38,290 nucleotides of DNA from Lysobacter_K koreensis (lineage in GTDB: Bacteria > Pseudomonadota > Gammaproteobacteria > Xanthomonadales > Xanthomonadaceae), in assembly GCF_042677045.1 (NCBI RefSeq), contig NZ_JBHTIH010000001.1:1-38290 (forward strand), written 5' to 3'. The stretch's first letter is position 1, and every line of letters starts with the position of its first letter. Below, one piece after another: positions 16,709 to 26,736 of the stretch. The notes beneath the pieces are model-generated. The model ran no database searches, was not told the DNA's origin, and saw only the letters and a list, made by a program, of their open reading frames with translations. Both the position numbers and the translations under genes were made by a program.

Positions 16709-17914
16709 TCAGCTGATCTCGTTGAAGAATTCCTGGAACCGCTGCAGGCCCGGCGCCAGCTGCGGCGTCGGGCAGGTGTAGCTGATGCGCAGCGCGCGCG
16801 GCTCGCCGAACGCCGAGCCCGGCACGCAGGCCACGCCCTTGGTTTCGAGCAGGGCGTTGCAGAAGTCGACGTCGTTGCCGATGCGCGTGCCGCTGGGCCC
16901 GTGGGTCTTGCCGTAGGCGACGCTGACGTCCGGGAACACGTAGAACGCGCCCTGCGGACGCGGGCAGACCACGCCGGGCAGCGAATCCATCACCGCCATC
17001 ACCTGGTCGCGCTTGGCCTGGAACTCCGCGCACTTGGCCACCGGCACGTCCTGCGGCCCGCACAGCGCGGCGACCGCCGCGGCGCTGACCACTTCGGGCA
17101 GGTTGGTGATGTGGTTGGAGTTCATCGTCACGATCGCCTGGGCGACCACTTCGGGGCCGGCCATGAAGCCCACGCGCCAGCCCGGCATGCCGTAGGTCTT
17201 GGACAGCGAGTCGATGAAGATCACGCGGTCGCGCAGCTCGGGGCGCGCGTGCACGAAGTTGTGGTAGCCGACGCCGTCGAAAATCATCCGGTTGTAGATG
17301 TCGTCGGTGATGACCCAGGTGTCGGGGTGCTTCACCAACACGTCGGCCAGCGCGGTGATCTCGTCACGCGAATAGACCATGCCGGTCGGGTTGGACGGGT
17401 TGTTGAACAGGAACACGCGCGGCTTCTTGGCCAGCGCGGCGTCGAGCTGCGCCGGGGTGAGCTTGTAGTCCTGCTCGGCCGGGCACGGCATCAGCTCGAT
17501 CTTCGCGTTGACGATCTCGGCGATGTCGAGGTAGCTGGTCCAGTACGGGGTCGGGAAGACGATCGTGTCGCCCTCGTCGAGCAGCGCCTCGGCGATGTTG
17601 TAGATCACGTGCTTGGCGCCGACGCCGGTCGCGCAGTTGACCCGGCCGTAGCCGGTCAGGCCGATCTTGTTGATGTGCTCGAGGAACGCATCGAGCATCG
17701 CGTCGCTGCCGCGGTTGCTGCCGTACTGGCCGCTGTCCTTGGCCAGCGCATCGCGGGCGGCGGCGTAGACGTGGTCGCCGGGCAGGAAGTTGGGCACGCC
17801 GATCGAGAAACTGATGATGTCGCGGCCTTCGGACTTGAGCCGCTTGGCCTTTTCGGCAACCTGCATGATCGCGCTGGGCTTGGCGCGACCGATGCGCCGG
17901 GCGAGCTGGAGCAT
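16709..17914 (-). CDS. Class I pyridoxal-phosphate aminotransferase (aspartate aminotransferase-like)
   Basis: The 401-residue protein is a fold-type I, subgroup I-gamma-like aminotransferase. It shows NNPSNPTG at residues 171-178, Asp204/Asp205 in VITDDIY, which contacts the PLP ring nitrogen, and the PLP lysine Lys239 in SLSKTYGMPGWR. The C-terminal carboxylate-binding arginine is in ALRISY. Such enzymes usually transfer amino groups between aspartate or aromatic amino acids and 2-oxoglutarate; the precise substrate cannot be read from sequence. The ATG at 17914 gives the usual N-terminus (LARRIGRAKPSAIMQV). The frame extends further upstream without support. Confidence 0.92.
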   Translation of the reverse strand: MLQLARRIGRAKPSAIMQVAEKAKRLKSEGRDIISFSIGVPNFLPGDHVYAAARDALAKDSGQYGSNRGSDAMLDAFLEHINKIGLTGYGRVNCATGVGAKHVIYNIAEALLDEGDTIVFPTPYWTSYLDIAEIVNAKIELMPCPAEQDYKLTPAQLDAALAKKPRVFLFNNPSNPTGMVYSRDEITALADVLVKHPDTWVITDDIYNRMIFDGVGYHNFVHARPELRDRVIFIDSLSKTYGMPGWRVGFMAGPEVVAQAIVTMNSNHITNLPEVVSAAAVAALCGPQDVPVAKCAEFQAKRDQVMAVMDSLPGVVCPRPQGAFYVFPDVSVAYGKTHGPSGTRIGNDVDFCNALLETKGVACVPGSAFGEPRALRISYTCPTPQLAPGLQRFQEFFNEIS

Positions 17915-18046
17915 CGCGTGAACCTCGTGGGGATATCGACGGGAATGGCCGGGAAACGGCCGCATCAACGGTCAGAACAAAGCCCCAAAATGGTACCACG
18001 GGCACCGCATGCGGCCTCCTGCACGACGTCGGCCGCCGGCAAGAAA

Positions 18047-18077
18047 ACGCCCGCCTCCGGCAAGCCGGGGCGGGCGT
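18047..18077 (-). terminator. Intrinsic terminator of the cyclophilin gene
   Basis: On the minus strand, ACGCCCGCC pairs with GGCGGGCGT, with an inner CCGG/CCGG pair round CAAG. The stem is followed by TTTTCTT (18041-18047). It lies 46 nt after the cyclophilin stop codon. Confidence 0.88.
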
Positions 18078-18123
18078 CGTCGAATCGCGGGCAGCGAGCG
18101 TATCGGTGCGCGCGCGATGGGGA

Positions 18124-18630
<507 letters not shown>

Positions 18631-18743
18631 GTGCGGCTCCAGGCAAGGGGGAAAGCGTTCAGCCCGATATGGGGCTGCTGAACGACGTCGCCAAGGATAA
18701 CGCAGGCGCCGAACCTGAACCGGCAGTCGTCACCGGCAGCGGC

Positions 18744-18749
18744 TATACT
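18744..18749 (+). promoter_or_regulatory. Candidate -10 box of the typA promoter
   Basis: TATACT in the context GGCTATACTT is 5/6 to the sigma-70 -10 consensus and lies 47 nt before the typA start codon. No good -35 box is seen at 16-18 bp (CGGCAG at 17 bp), so recognition may rely on an extended or strong -10 region. Confidence 0.45.
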
Positions 18750-18796
18750 TATCGGCTTCCTTAGCTGCCCGTTGCCCCTTACCGGGCCATCTTCGT

Positions 18797-20626
<1,830 letters not shown>

Positions 20627-20632
20627 GCGGCC

Positions 20633-20662
20633 GGCCACCACCCACCCTCGCGCGTGGTGGCC
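20633..20662 (+). terminator. Hairpin downstream of typA
   Basis: GGCCACCAC (20633-20641) pairs perfectly with GTGGTGGCC (20654-20662), starting 6 nt after the typA stop codon. No T-run follows, so it may be an mRNA 3'-end hairpin or a weak terminator. Confidence 0.55.
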
Positions 20663-20701
20663 GAGCCTGGCTAAAACCCGGATCCGCACGCGCATCCGGG
20701 G

Positions 20702-21123
20702 TTGCACGCCATCGCGATGATGGAAGCCGGCAAGGGCCTGCTCGCGCTGTTCGCGGCGAGCGGGCTGGAACTGCTGGGACCCGCGCCGCTGAAGCGCTGG
20801 CTGCATGAACTGATCGCCCGCTTCCAGGTCGACCCGACGACGGCGCGATCGCGACGCTCTCGCAGGCGCTCAACCCCGAGTCCGTCCACATCGCCGCCGC
20901 CGTGGTGCTGGCTTACGCGCTGCTGCGGCCGCTCCAGGCCTGGGGCCTGGGGCGCGACAAGGCGCGGGCGTCCTGGCTGGGCTTCCTGGGCTCGGCGGTC
21001 TCCCTGCCGTTCGACCTGTACGCACTCGCCGTCCGCCCGGGTTGGCCGGCCGTGACGGTGCTGGCGATCAACCTGCTGGTGGTGTGGGTGCTGGGGCGCG
21101 GCCTGATCAAGCGGCGCGCCTGA
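20702..21123 (+). pseudogene. DUF2127 membrane protein gene, interrupted by a frameshift
   Basis: The first frame (TTG at 20702, LHAIAMMEAGKGLLALFAAS ... LIARFQVDP) and the second frame (DGAIATLSQALNPESVHIAA ... VVWVLGRGLIKRRA) together read as one DUF2127-type predicted membrane protein. The switch is needed near 20836-20842, in gacccgacgacggcgcg. One extra base there would restore a continuous protein of about 140 residues with hydrophobic helices. The N-terminus is also odd: no ATG precedes LHAIAMMEAGKG. The codons upstream (NPDPHAHPG) look coding back to a TAA at 20672-20674, so the true start may be lost too. It is either a real decaying gene or an assembly or sequencing error. Function of DUF2127 is unknown. 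Confidence 0.75.
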
Positions 21124-21249
21124 CGTGGCCGCGCGACGCCTTTATGGCTGTCGCTACCGACGGCCGTAGCGGGCCGCCCCCATCGGCGCGGCCATCGGAC
21201 TTCTACGGCGGCGCTGCGCGCCGACGCGACGCTACCGCCCGCGCGGCTC

Positions 21250-22638
21250 TCAGGCAGGCTTCGCGATCTGCGCCTGCTTGCGCACGATCAGCATCGCCAC
21301 TTCCAGCGCCTGCTCGTAGTTCAAACGCGGATCGACCATGGTCGTGTACGCACGCTCCAAGTCGGTTTCGGTGAGTTCGCGCGCGCCGCCCAGACATTCG
21401 GTCACGTCCTCGCCGGTCAGCTCCAGGTGCACGCCGCCCAGGCGGGTGCCGGCCGCGGCGTGGGCATCGAAGGCCTGCTCCAGCTCGCTGCCGATGTTGC
21501 TGAAACGGCGAGTCTTGTAGCCGTTGCTGGTCGCCTCGGTGTTGCCGTGCATCGGGTCGCAGATCCACAGCACGCGACGGCCGTCGCGGCGCACCGCATC
21601 GAGCAGCGCCGGCAACTTGGCGGCGATGTGTGCCGCGCCCATGCGGTGGATGAAGGTCAGCCGGCCCGGGTCGTCCTCGGGGTTCAGCACGTCGATCGCG
21701 CGCAACAATTGCTCGGGCGTCACCGAGGGCCCGACCTTGACCGCGATCGGGTTGCGGATGCCGCGGAAGTACTCGACGTGGGCTCCGTCGATCGCGGCGG
21801 TGCGCATGCCGATCCACGGAAAATGCGTGCTGAGGTTGAACCAGCCCCAGTGGCGCGGCACCTGGCGCGTCATCGATTCCTCGTACGGCAGCAGCAAGGC
21901 CTCGTGCGAGGTGTAGAAGTCGACCCGGTTGAGGTTGTGCACTTCCGCGCCCGACAGCGTTTCCATGAAGCGCACGGCATCGCCGATCGCGTTGACCATG
22001 TGCCGGTACTCGTCGGCCAGCGGCGAATGCCCGACCCAGTTGAGGTTCCAGTACTCGGGGTGGTGCAAGTCGGCGAAGCCGCCATCGATCAGCGCGCGCA
22101 CGAAGTTCATCGTCATCGCCGAGCGCGCATGCGCCTTGATCATGCGGCGTGGGTCGGGGTGGCGCGCCGCCGCGGTGAACTCCGGGGCATTGACCATGTC
22201 GCCGCGGTAGCTGGGCAGGGTGACGCCGTCCACGGTCTCGGTATCGGTCGAGCGCGGCTTGGCGTACTGGCCGGCGAAGCGGCCGACGCGCACCACCGGC
22301 TTGCGCAGCCCGTGCACCAGCACCAGGCTCATCTGCAGCAGCACCTTGAGCCGGTTGGAGATCACCTCCGATGAGCACTCGGCGAAATTCTCGGCGCAAT
22401 CGCCGCCCTGCAACAGGAAGCGCTTGCCCTCCTGCGCCTCAGCCAACTGCTGCTTGAGCGCAAGGATCTCCCACGACGTCACCAGCGGCGGCAGCCCGCG
22501 CAGCTCCTGCAGCGCGGATGCCAACTCGCCGGCGTCCGGATACTGCGGCAGTTGCAGCGCGGGACGCTCGCGCCAGGACGTGGTGGTCCACTCGCGCGGC
22601 AGGTTGACAGGGTGCAGGCTGCGGTCGGGCGTATTCAT
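21250..22638 (-). CDS. Class II 3-deoxy-D-arabino-heptulosonate 7-phosphate synthase
   Basis: The 462-residue protein is a plant-like (type II) DAHP synthase, the first enzyme of the shikimate pathway, joining phosphoenolpyruvate and erythrose 4-phosphate. Family landmarks are WTTTSWRERPALQLPQYPD at 18-36, LLQGGDCAENFAE near 74-86 with the metal-binding cysteine, VVRVGRFAGQYAKPRS near 114-129, and later RLTFIHRMGA, ICDPMHGNT and GGVHLELTGEDVTEC. The type II form is the usual one in Xanthomonadaceae, unlike the AroFGH type I enzymes of enteric bacteria. It lies 37 nt downstream of dsbB and may share its transcript. Confidence 0.95.
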   Translation of the reverse strand: MNTPDRSLHPVNLPREWTTTSWRERPALQLPQYPDAGELASALQELRGLPPLVTSWEILALKQQLAEAQEGKRFLLQGGDCAENFAECSSEVISNRLKVLLQMSLVLVHGLRKPVVRVGRFAGQYAKPRSTDTETVDGVTLPSYRGDMVNAPEFTAAARHPDPRRMIKAHARSAMTMNFVRALIDGGFADLHHPEYWNLNWVGHSPLADEYRHMVNAIGDAVRFMETLSGAEVHNLNRVDFYTSHEALLLPYEESMTRQVPRHWGWFNLSTHFPWIGMRTAAIDGAHVEYFRGIRNPIAVKVGPSVTPEQLLRAIDVLNPEDDPGRLTFIHRMGAAHIAAKLPALLDAVRRDGRRVLWICDPMHGNTEATSNGYKTRRFSNIGSELEQAFDAHAAAGTRLGGVHLELTGEDVTECLGGARELTETDLERAYTTMVDPRLNYEQALEVAMLIVRKQAQIAKPA

Positions 22639-22675
22639 TTTGCTTCCAGAAGGTGTCGGACGCCGCTTCGGCGCA

Positions 22676-23179
22676 TCAACGGCGGAACGCGGCGATCGCC
22701 GCCCACGCCGCTAGCGCCACGAAGCACAGCAGGCTCCAGGTCGGCATCGACAGGCCCAGGAACGCCCAGTCGACGTTCGCGCACTCGCCCGAGCCGGTCA
22801 TTACCTTACGGATCACGCCGCTGATCGGCATCGCATCGAGCATGTAGTCCAGCCCCGGGCCGCAGGCCGGCACCTGGTCGGGCGGCAGGTGCTGCAGGCG
22901 CACGTGATTGCCGGCCACCGCGATGCCGCCGAGCGACGCGAGCAACGCGAGCACGCCATAGGTGCGCCGGCCTTTCACCCCGTGCGGCGCGTGCAATCCA
23001 CCCACCAGAAACACCAGGCCCAACGCGGCGAACGCAACGCGCTGGAAGATGCACAACGGGCATGGCTCCAGGCCCTCGTGCAGCTGCAGGTAGAACGCAT
23101 AGCCAAGCAGGCCTGCGCAGGCGAAAAAGCCGAGCAGGAAGCGGGTGCGGAACGCATTGCGAAAGGCATCGGAAGTCAT
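22676..23179 (-). CDS. dsbB: Disulfide bond formation protein DsbB
   Basis: The 167-residue protein is the inner-membrane quinone reductase that re-oxidises DsbA. The first redox pair is Cys40/Cys43 in EPCPLCIFQR and the second is Cys106/Cys133 (VPACGPGLDYML ... GSGECANVDW). Four hydrophobic helices are visible, at about residues 13-31, 46-61, 73-90 and 146-165. An in-frame GTG lies 9 nt upstream, but AAGG is well spaced (8 nt) for the ATG at 23179, so I chose that. Upstream is the rplQ terminator. Confidence 0.94.
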   Translation of the reverse strand: MTSDAFRNAFRTRFLLGFFACAGLLGYAFYLQLHEGLEPCPLCIFQRVAFAALGLVFLVGGLHAPHGVKGRRTYGVLALLASLGGIAVAGNHVRLQHLPPDQVPACGPGLDYMLDAMPISGVIRKVMTGSGECANVDWAFLGLSMPTWSLLCFVALAAWAAIAAFRR

Positions 23180-23301
23180 GGCACACACCTTACGGACTTG
23201 GCAGTTTCAAGCAAAGTGGCGCGAACGGTTTCCCAGCGTTCCGTGCGACGAACGAGGGTTGCCGCCGAGCCATTACCGCTACCGTCGCCACTAAAATGCG
23301 A

Positions 23302-23327
23302 AAGCCCCGACACCAGGCCGGGGCTTC
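23302..23327 (-). terminator. Intrinsic terminator of the alpha operon (after rplQ)
   Basis: Read on the minus strand, AAGCCCCGG and the matching CGGGGCTTT form a GC-rich stem with a short loop (ACACCAGG region). It is followed by CGCATTTTAG. It lies about 60 nt after the rplQ stop codon and ends the ribosomal supercluster. Confidence 0.85.
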
Positions 23328-23386
23328 TGCAAGGCTCGACCTACCACTGTCGAACGTCGTGTTGCTGGATCGAACCGCGGGCCGGA

Positions 23387-23758
23387 TTACTCGGCGGCTT
23401 GCGGGCGATCGACCAGCTCGACATAGGCCATCGGCGCATTGTCGCCAGCGCGGAAACCGCACTTGAGGATGCGCAGGTAGCCGCCCGGACGCGCGGCGTA
23501 ACGCGGGCCCAGTTCGACGAACAGCGTGCCGACGGCTTCCTTGTCGCGCAGGCGCGAAAACGCGAGGCGGCGGTTGGCCACTCCGTCGGTCTTGGCCAAC
23601 GTGATCAGCGGCTCTGCGACACGGCGCAGTTCCTTGGCCTTCGGCAGCGTGGTACGGATCAAACCGCTCTTGATGAGGGACGCCGCCATGTTGGTGAACA
23701 TCGCATCGCGATGGGCACTGGTGCGGTTGAACTTACGTCCGGATTTCTGGTGGCGCAT
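23387..23758 (-). CDS. rplQ: 50S ribosomal protein L17
   Basis: The 123-residue protein (E. coli 127) begins MRHQKSGRKFNRTSAHRDAM, the hallmark of L17, which sits near the peptide exit tunnel. LYFVELGPRYAARPGGY-like residues (VELGPRYAARPGGYLRILK) follow in the C-terminal half. It is the last gene of the alpha operon but is separated from rpoA by a 311-nt structured gap, far longer than usual. It has its own terminator downstream. Confidence 0.97.
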   Translation of the reverse strand: MRHQKSGRKFNRTSAHRDAMFTNMAASLIKSGLIRTTLPKAKELRRVAEPLITLAKTDGVANRRLAFSRLRDKEAVGTLFVELGPRYAARPGGYLRILKCGFRAGDNAPMAYVELVDRPQAAE

Positions 23759-24069
23759 GATTTTGATTCCTGATGAATGTTGGAACTGTTGGACGTCGTT
23801 GTCGCCGTCATGGCGCTGGAGCTGTGGACTGCGGATGGTCCGTACCGGGCTTCCCTGGCCGGCGGCCGCGCACCTTGGATGCGTCGGCGTGTGCTGCGGT
23901 AAAGCGACTTCGGTTTAGCAGCGACTTCGCTACATCAGCAGCGAAGTCACTGAAACAACATGGAGCAGAGGCGGAAGCCGCGGCTGTCGCCGCGTTTGCA
24001 CCCCCGGCCCGGCGCAGCGCGCCGGGCGTAAACACAGGCCGCGCGGCATGCCGCGCAAGCGGCCCGTGT
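23759..24069 (-). other. 311-nt hairpin-rich spacer between rpoA and rplQ
   Basis: No protein is supported. In transcription order there are three strong hairpins. The first is a 15-bp stem overlapping the rpoA stop codon (24059-24073 with 24028-24042; its one mismatch is a G-U pair in the RNA, and its loop holds an inner GGCATGCC). The second is a perfect 9-bp stem, GCCCGGCGC/GCGCCGGGC (24007-24027). The third is a perfect 9-bp stem, GACTTCGCT/AGCGAAGTC (23923-23948), with a further partial copy (gcgacttcgg, 23904-23913). About 145 nt without notable features precede rplQ. The spacer could terminate or attenuate rpoA read-through; a separate rplQ promoter was not identified. Confidence 0.8.
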
Positions 24070-25068
24070 TTACCCCATCATGCCGTGCGAGGCGATGCCT
24101 GCGGGCGGCCAGTTCTCGAGCTTCATGCCGAGCGACAGGCCGCGCTGTGCCAGCACTTCCTTGATCTCGGTAAGCGACTTCTTGCCCAGGTTCGGGGTCT
24201 TGAGCAGCTCGACTTCGGTCTTCTGGATCAAGTCGCCGACGTAGTAGATGCTCTCGGCCTTGAGGCAGTTGGCCGAACGCACGGTCAGCTCGAGGTCGTC
24301 GATCGGGCGCAGCAGGATCGGGTCGACGCCGCTGGTGGCCGGCTTCGCCGCACCGCGGTCGCGGTGGGTGAAATCGCCGAACACCGACAGCTGGTCGGTG
24401 AGGATGTCGGCCGCGGTGCGGACGGCTTCCTCGGCATCGATCGTGCCGTTGGTCTCGATGTCCAGGACCAGCTTGTCGAGGTCGGTGCGCTGCTCCACGC
24501 GGGCCGATTCCACGGCATACGCGACGCGGCGGACCGGCGAGAAGCTGGCATCCAGCATCAGGCGACCGATGGTGCGGGTCTCCTCGTCCGGACGACGACG
24601 CGCAGCGGCCGGCTGGTAGCCGTAGCCACGCTCGATCTTCAGGCGCATGTTGATCGCGGTGTCCTTGGTCAGGTGCGCGATCACGTGCTCCGGATTCAGG
24701 ATCTCGACGTTGTGGTCGAGCTTGATGTCAGCCGCGGTGATGACGCCCGGACCCTGCTTGGACAGCGACAGCGTGGTCGCTTCGCCGGTGTGCATGCGGA
24801 TGGCGACATCCTTGAGGTTGAGCAGGACTTCCAGCACGTCCTCTTCCAACCCCTCGACCGTCGTGTACTCGTGAAGCACGCCATCGATCTCGACTTCGGT
24901 GATGGCGAAGCCCGGGATCGAGGACAGCAGCACGCGGCGCAGCGCATTGCCGAGCGTGTGGCCGTAGCCACGCTCCAGCGGTTCGATCACGACCTTGGCA
25001 CGGTTGCCCGTAAGGCGTTCGATCTGGGGGCCGCGCGGACGCAGCACCTGGTTTGCGGTAACCGTCAT
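24070..25068 (-). CDS. rpoA: RNA polymerase alpha subunit
   Basis: The 332-residue protein (E. coli 329) has the N-terminal dimerisation and assembly domain (GYGHTLGNALRRVLLSSIPG at about 49-68, and the DGVLHEYTTVEGLEEDVLEVL stretch). A flexible linker (about 235-250) leads to the C-terminal DNA/activator-binding domain (LLRPIDDLELTVRSANCLK, then NLGKKSLTEIKEVLAQRGL). It starts 18 nt after rpsD. The stop codon is inside the first of several hairpins that precede rplQ. Confidence 0.99.
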   Translation of the reverse strand: MTVTANQVLRPRGPQIERLTGNRAKVVIEPLERGYGHTLGNALRRVLLSSIPGFAITEVEIDGVLHEYTTVEGLEEDVLEVLLNLKDVAIRMHTGEATTLSLSKQGPGVITAADIKLDHNVEILNPEHVIAHLTKDTAINMRLKIERGYGYQPAAARRRPDEETRTIGRLMLDASFSPVRRVAYAVESARVEQRTDLDKLVLDIETNGTIDAEEAVRTAADILTDQLSVFGDFTHRDRGAAKPATSGVDPILLRPIDDLELTVRSANCLKAESIYYVGDLIQKTEVELLKTPNLGKKSLTEIKEVLAQRGLSLGMKLENWPPAGIASHGMMG

Positions 25069-25086
25069 GTTCTGGCGTCTCCTGGA

Positions 25087-25716
25087 TTACTTCGAGTACA
25101 GCTCGACGATCAGCGCTTCGTTGATGTCGGCCGGGAGGTCGGCGCGGTCCGGAACCGCCTTGAACACACCAGCGAACTTCTTGCTGTCGACTTCAACCCA
25201 CGATGGCGAGAGGTCCATCTGCGACGCCACGGTCAGGGATTCCTGCACGCGAAGCTGCTTCTGGGCACGCTCGGCCAACGCGATCGCGTCACCGGCCTTG
25301 ACCTGGTAGGACGGCAGGTTGACGGACTTGCCGTTGACCGTGACGCCGCGGTGCGAGACCAGCTGGCGGGCGGCCGGACGGGTCACTGCGAAGCCCATGC
25401 GATAGACCACGTTGTCGAGACGGGTTTCGAGGAGCTGCAACAGGTTCTCGCCGGTGTTGCCCTTCTTGGTCGAGGCCTTCTTGTAGTAGTTGCGGAACTG
25501 GCGTTCCAGCAGCCCGTAGATACGCTTGACCTTCTGCTTCTCGCGAAGCTGGACCGCGTAGTCGGACAGCTTGCCCTTGCGGGCGGTGGGGCCGTGCTGG
25601 CCGGGTTTCTGCTCGAGCTTGCACTTGGAATCCAGTGCGCGCGAGGGCGACTTCAAGCCGAGGTCGGCGCCTTCGCGACGAGCGAGCTTACAGGTGGGAC
25701 CGATATAACGAGCCAT
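25087..25716 (-). CDS. rpsD: 30S ribosomal protein S4
   Basis: The 209-residue primary 16S rRNA-binding protein begins MARYIGPTCKLARREGADL and carries the S4 RNA-binding domain (RLDNVVYRMGFAVTRPAARQ, then LVSHRGVTVNGKSVNLPSYQ). In E. coli S4 also represses the alpha operon. No zinc-knuckle cysteine set is seen, only Cys9 and one more. It is 14 nt after rpsK. Confidence 0.98.
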   Translation of the reverse strand: MARYIGPTCKLARREGADLGLKSPSRALDSKCKLEQKPGQHGPTARKGKLSDYAVQLREKQKVKRIYGLLERQFRNYYKKASTKKGNTGENLLQLLETRLDNVVYRMGFAVTRPAARQLVSHRGVTVNGKSVNLPSYQVKAGDAIALAERAQKQLRVQESLTVASQMDLSPSWVEVDSKKFAGVFKAVPDRADLPADINEALIVELYSK

Positions 25717-25730
25717 CTCTTCTCAGCTCC

Positions 25731-26123
25731 TCAGACGCGACGCTTTTTCGGCGGACGGCACCCGTTGTGCGGGATGGGCGTCACGTCGATGATGTTCATG
25801 ATCTTGTAACCGACGTTGTTCAAGGAACGAACGGCGGATTCGCGACCGGGACCCGGACCCTTGATGCGCACTTCCAACGACTTGACGCCGTAGTCGAGCG
25901 CAGCACGGCCGGCCTTTTCAGCGGCAACCTGCGCGGCGAACGGGGTCGACTTGCGCGAGCCACGGAAACCGGCGCCGCCTGAAGTCGCCCACGAGAGCGC
26001 GTTGCCCTGGCGGTCGGTGATCGTGATGATGGTGTTGTTGAACGAAGCATGGACGTGCGCGATACCGTCGGTGACGATCCGCTTGATCTTCTTCTTCGTT
26101 TTTGCTGCTGCCGGCTTAGCCAT
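25731..26123 (-). CDS. rpsK: 30S ribosomal protein S11
   Basis: The 130-residue platform protein of the small subunit. Typical segments are DGIAHVHASFNNTIITITDR, TSGGAGFRGSRKSTPFAAQ and the C-terminal DVTPIPHNGCRPPKKRRV. A lysine- and alanine-rich N-terminus (AKPAAAKTKKKIKR) precedes the core. It is 10 nt after rpsM and 14 nt before rpsD. Confidence 0.98.
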   Translation of the reverse strand: MAKPAAAKTKKKIKRIVTDGIAHVHASFNNTIITITDRQGNALSWATSGGAGFRGSRKSTPFAAQVAAEKAGRAALDYGVKSLEVRIKGPGPGRESAVRSLNNVGYKIMNIIDVTPIPHNGCRPPKKRRV

Positions 26124-26133
26124 GATTTATTCC

Positions 26134-26490
26134 TTACTTCCTGATGGCTTTGCGCGGACCCTTGCGGGTACGGGCATTGGTGCGGGTGCGCTGGCCACGC
26201 AGCGGCAGGCCGCGGCGATGACGCAGGCCGCGGTAGCAGCTGAGATCCATCAGGCGCTTGATCGCCATGCCGACTTCGCGGCGGAGGTCACCCTCGACCA
26301 CAAACTTGCCGATCTCGGCGCGCAGGCGCTCGACTTCCGGCTCGGACAGGTCGCGGATCTTGGTCGTCGACGTCACGCCGGCCGACTCGCACACTTTCTT
26401 GGAACGGGTTCGGCCGATGCCGAAAATACTCTGAAGCCCAACCCAGACGTGCTTCTGGGCAGGCAAGTTGACGCCCGCAATACGCGCCAT
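26134..26490 (-). CDS. rpsM: 30S ribosomal protein S13
   Basis: The 118-residue head protein (same length as E. coli) begins MARIAGVNLPAQKHVWVGLQ and ends with the basic tail RTRTNARTRKGPRKAIRK that contacts tRNA and rRNA. RGLRHRRGLPLRGQRT is the conserved H2TH-adjacent region. It is the first gene of the alpha operon here; rpmJ, normally before it, is absent. Confidence 0.98.
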   Translation of the reverse strand: MARIAGVNLPAQKHVWVGLQSIFGIGRTRSKKVCESAGVTSTTKIRDLSEPEVERLRAEIGKFVVEGDLRREVGMAIKRLMDLSCYRGLRHRRGLPLRGQRTRTNARTRKGPRKAIRK

Positions 26491-26736
26491 AACGCGATCT
26501 CCAACAGGTTTGACGGCCGGGGGATTAGGCCCGGCGCGAGTGAGTCACTCGAAAGTGAACTTGTAAGTTTAACAAGGTCTCGGGTTAATAGAAAGCCCTG
26601 CGGCGTCGAGACGCCACAGTGCTCCGGCATGGGGAGTGTGCCCATGCTCCGGCGACGAATCCTGGCTGGCCGAACAACGCGGTCACCCGCCCTGCCCGCC
26701 CCCGCGCGCTACTCTGGCGCGCGGAACGGCCTGGAA
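26491..26736 (-). other. 246-nt secY-rpsM spacer without rpmJ
   Basis: In E. coli rpmJ (L36) lies here; no MKVR- or CxxC-type L36 frame exists on either strand. The spacer holds a hairpin GCATGGG/CCCATGC (26628-26634 with 26641-26647), and a perfect palindrome CGAGTGAGTCACTCG (26537-26551). Next to the palindrome are AT-rich stretches on the minus strand (TTGTTAAACTTACAAGTT around 26560-26577). The AT-rich part, 60-90 nt before rpsM, is the likeliest place for an alpha-operon promoter, but box assignment is uncertain. Confidence 0.6.

Noticed and set aside
20677..20700. Hairpin CCCGGAT/ATCCGGG as a typA terminator
   Set aside because: The sequence coincides with the likely coding N-terminus of the DUF2127 gene and has no T-run; the hairpin at 20633-20662 is the better candidate.
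21124..21249. Gap between the DUF2127 gene and the DAHP synthase gene as a terminator or REP
   Set aside because: Only short imperfect inverted repeats (for example GCTAC ... GTAGC) are seen; none is strong enough to call.
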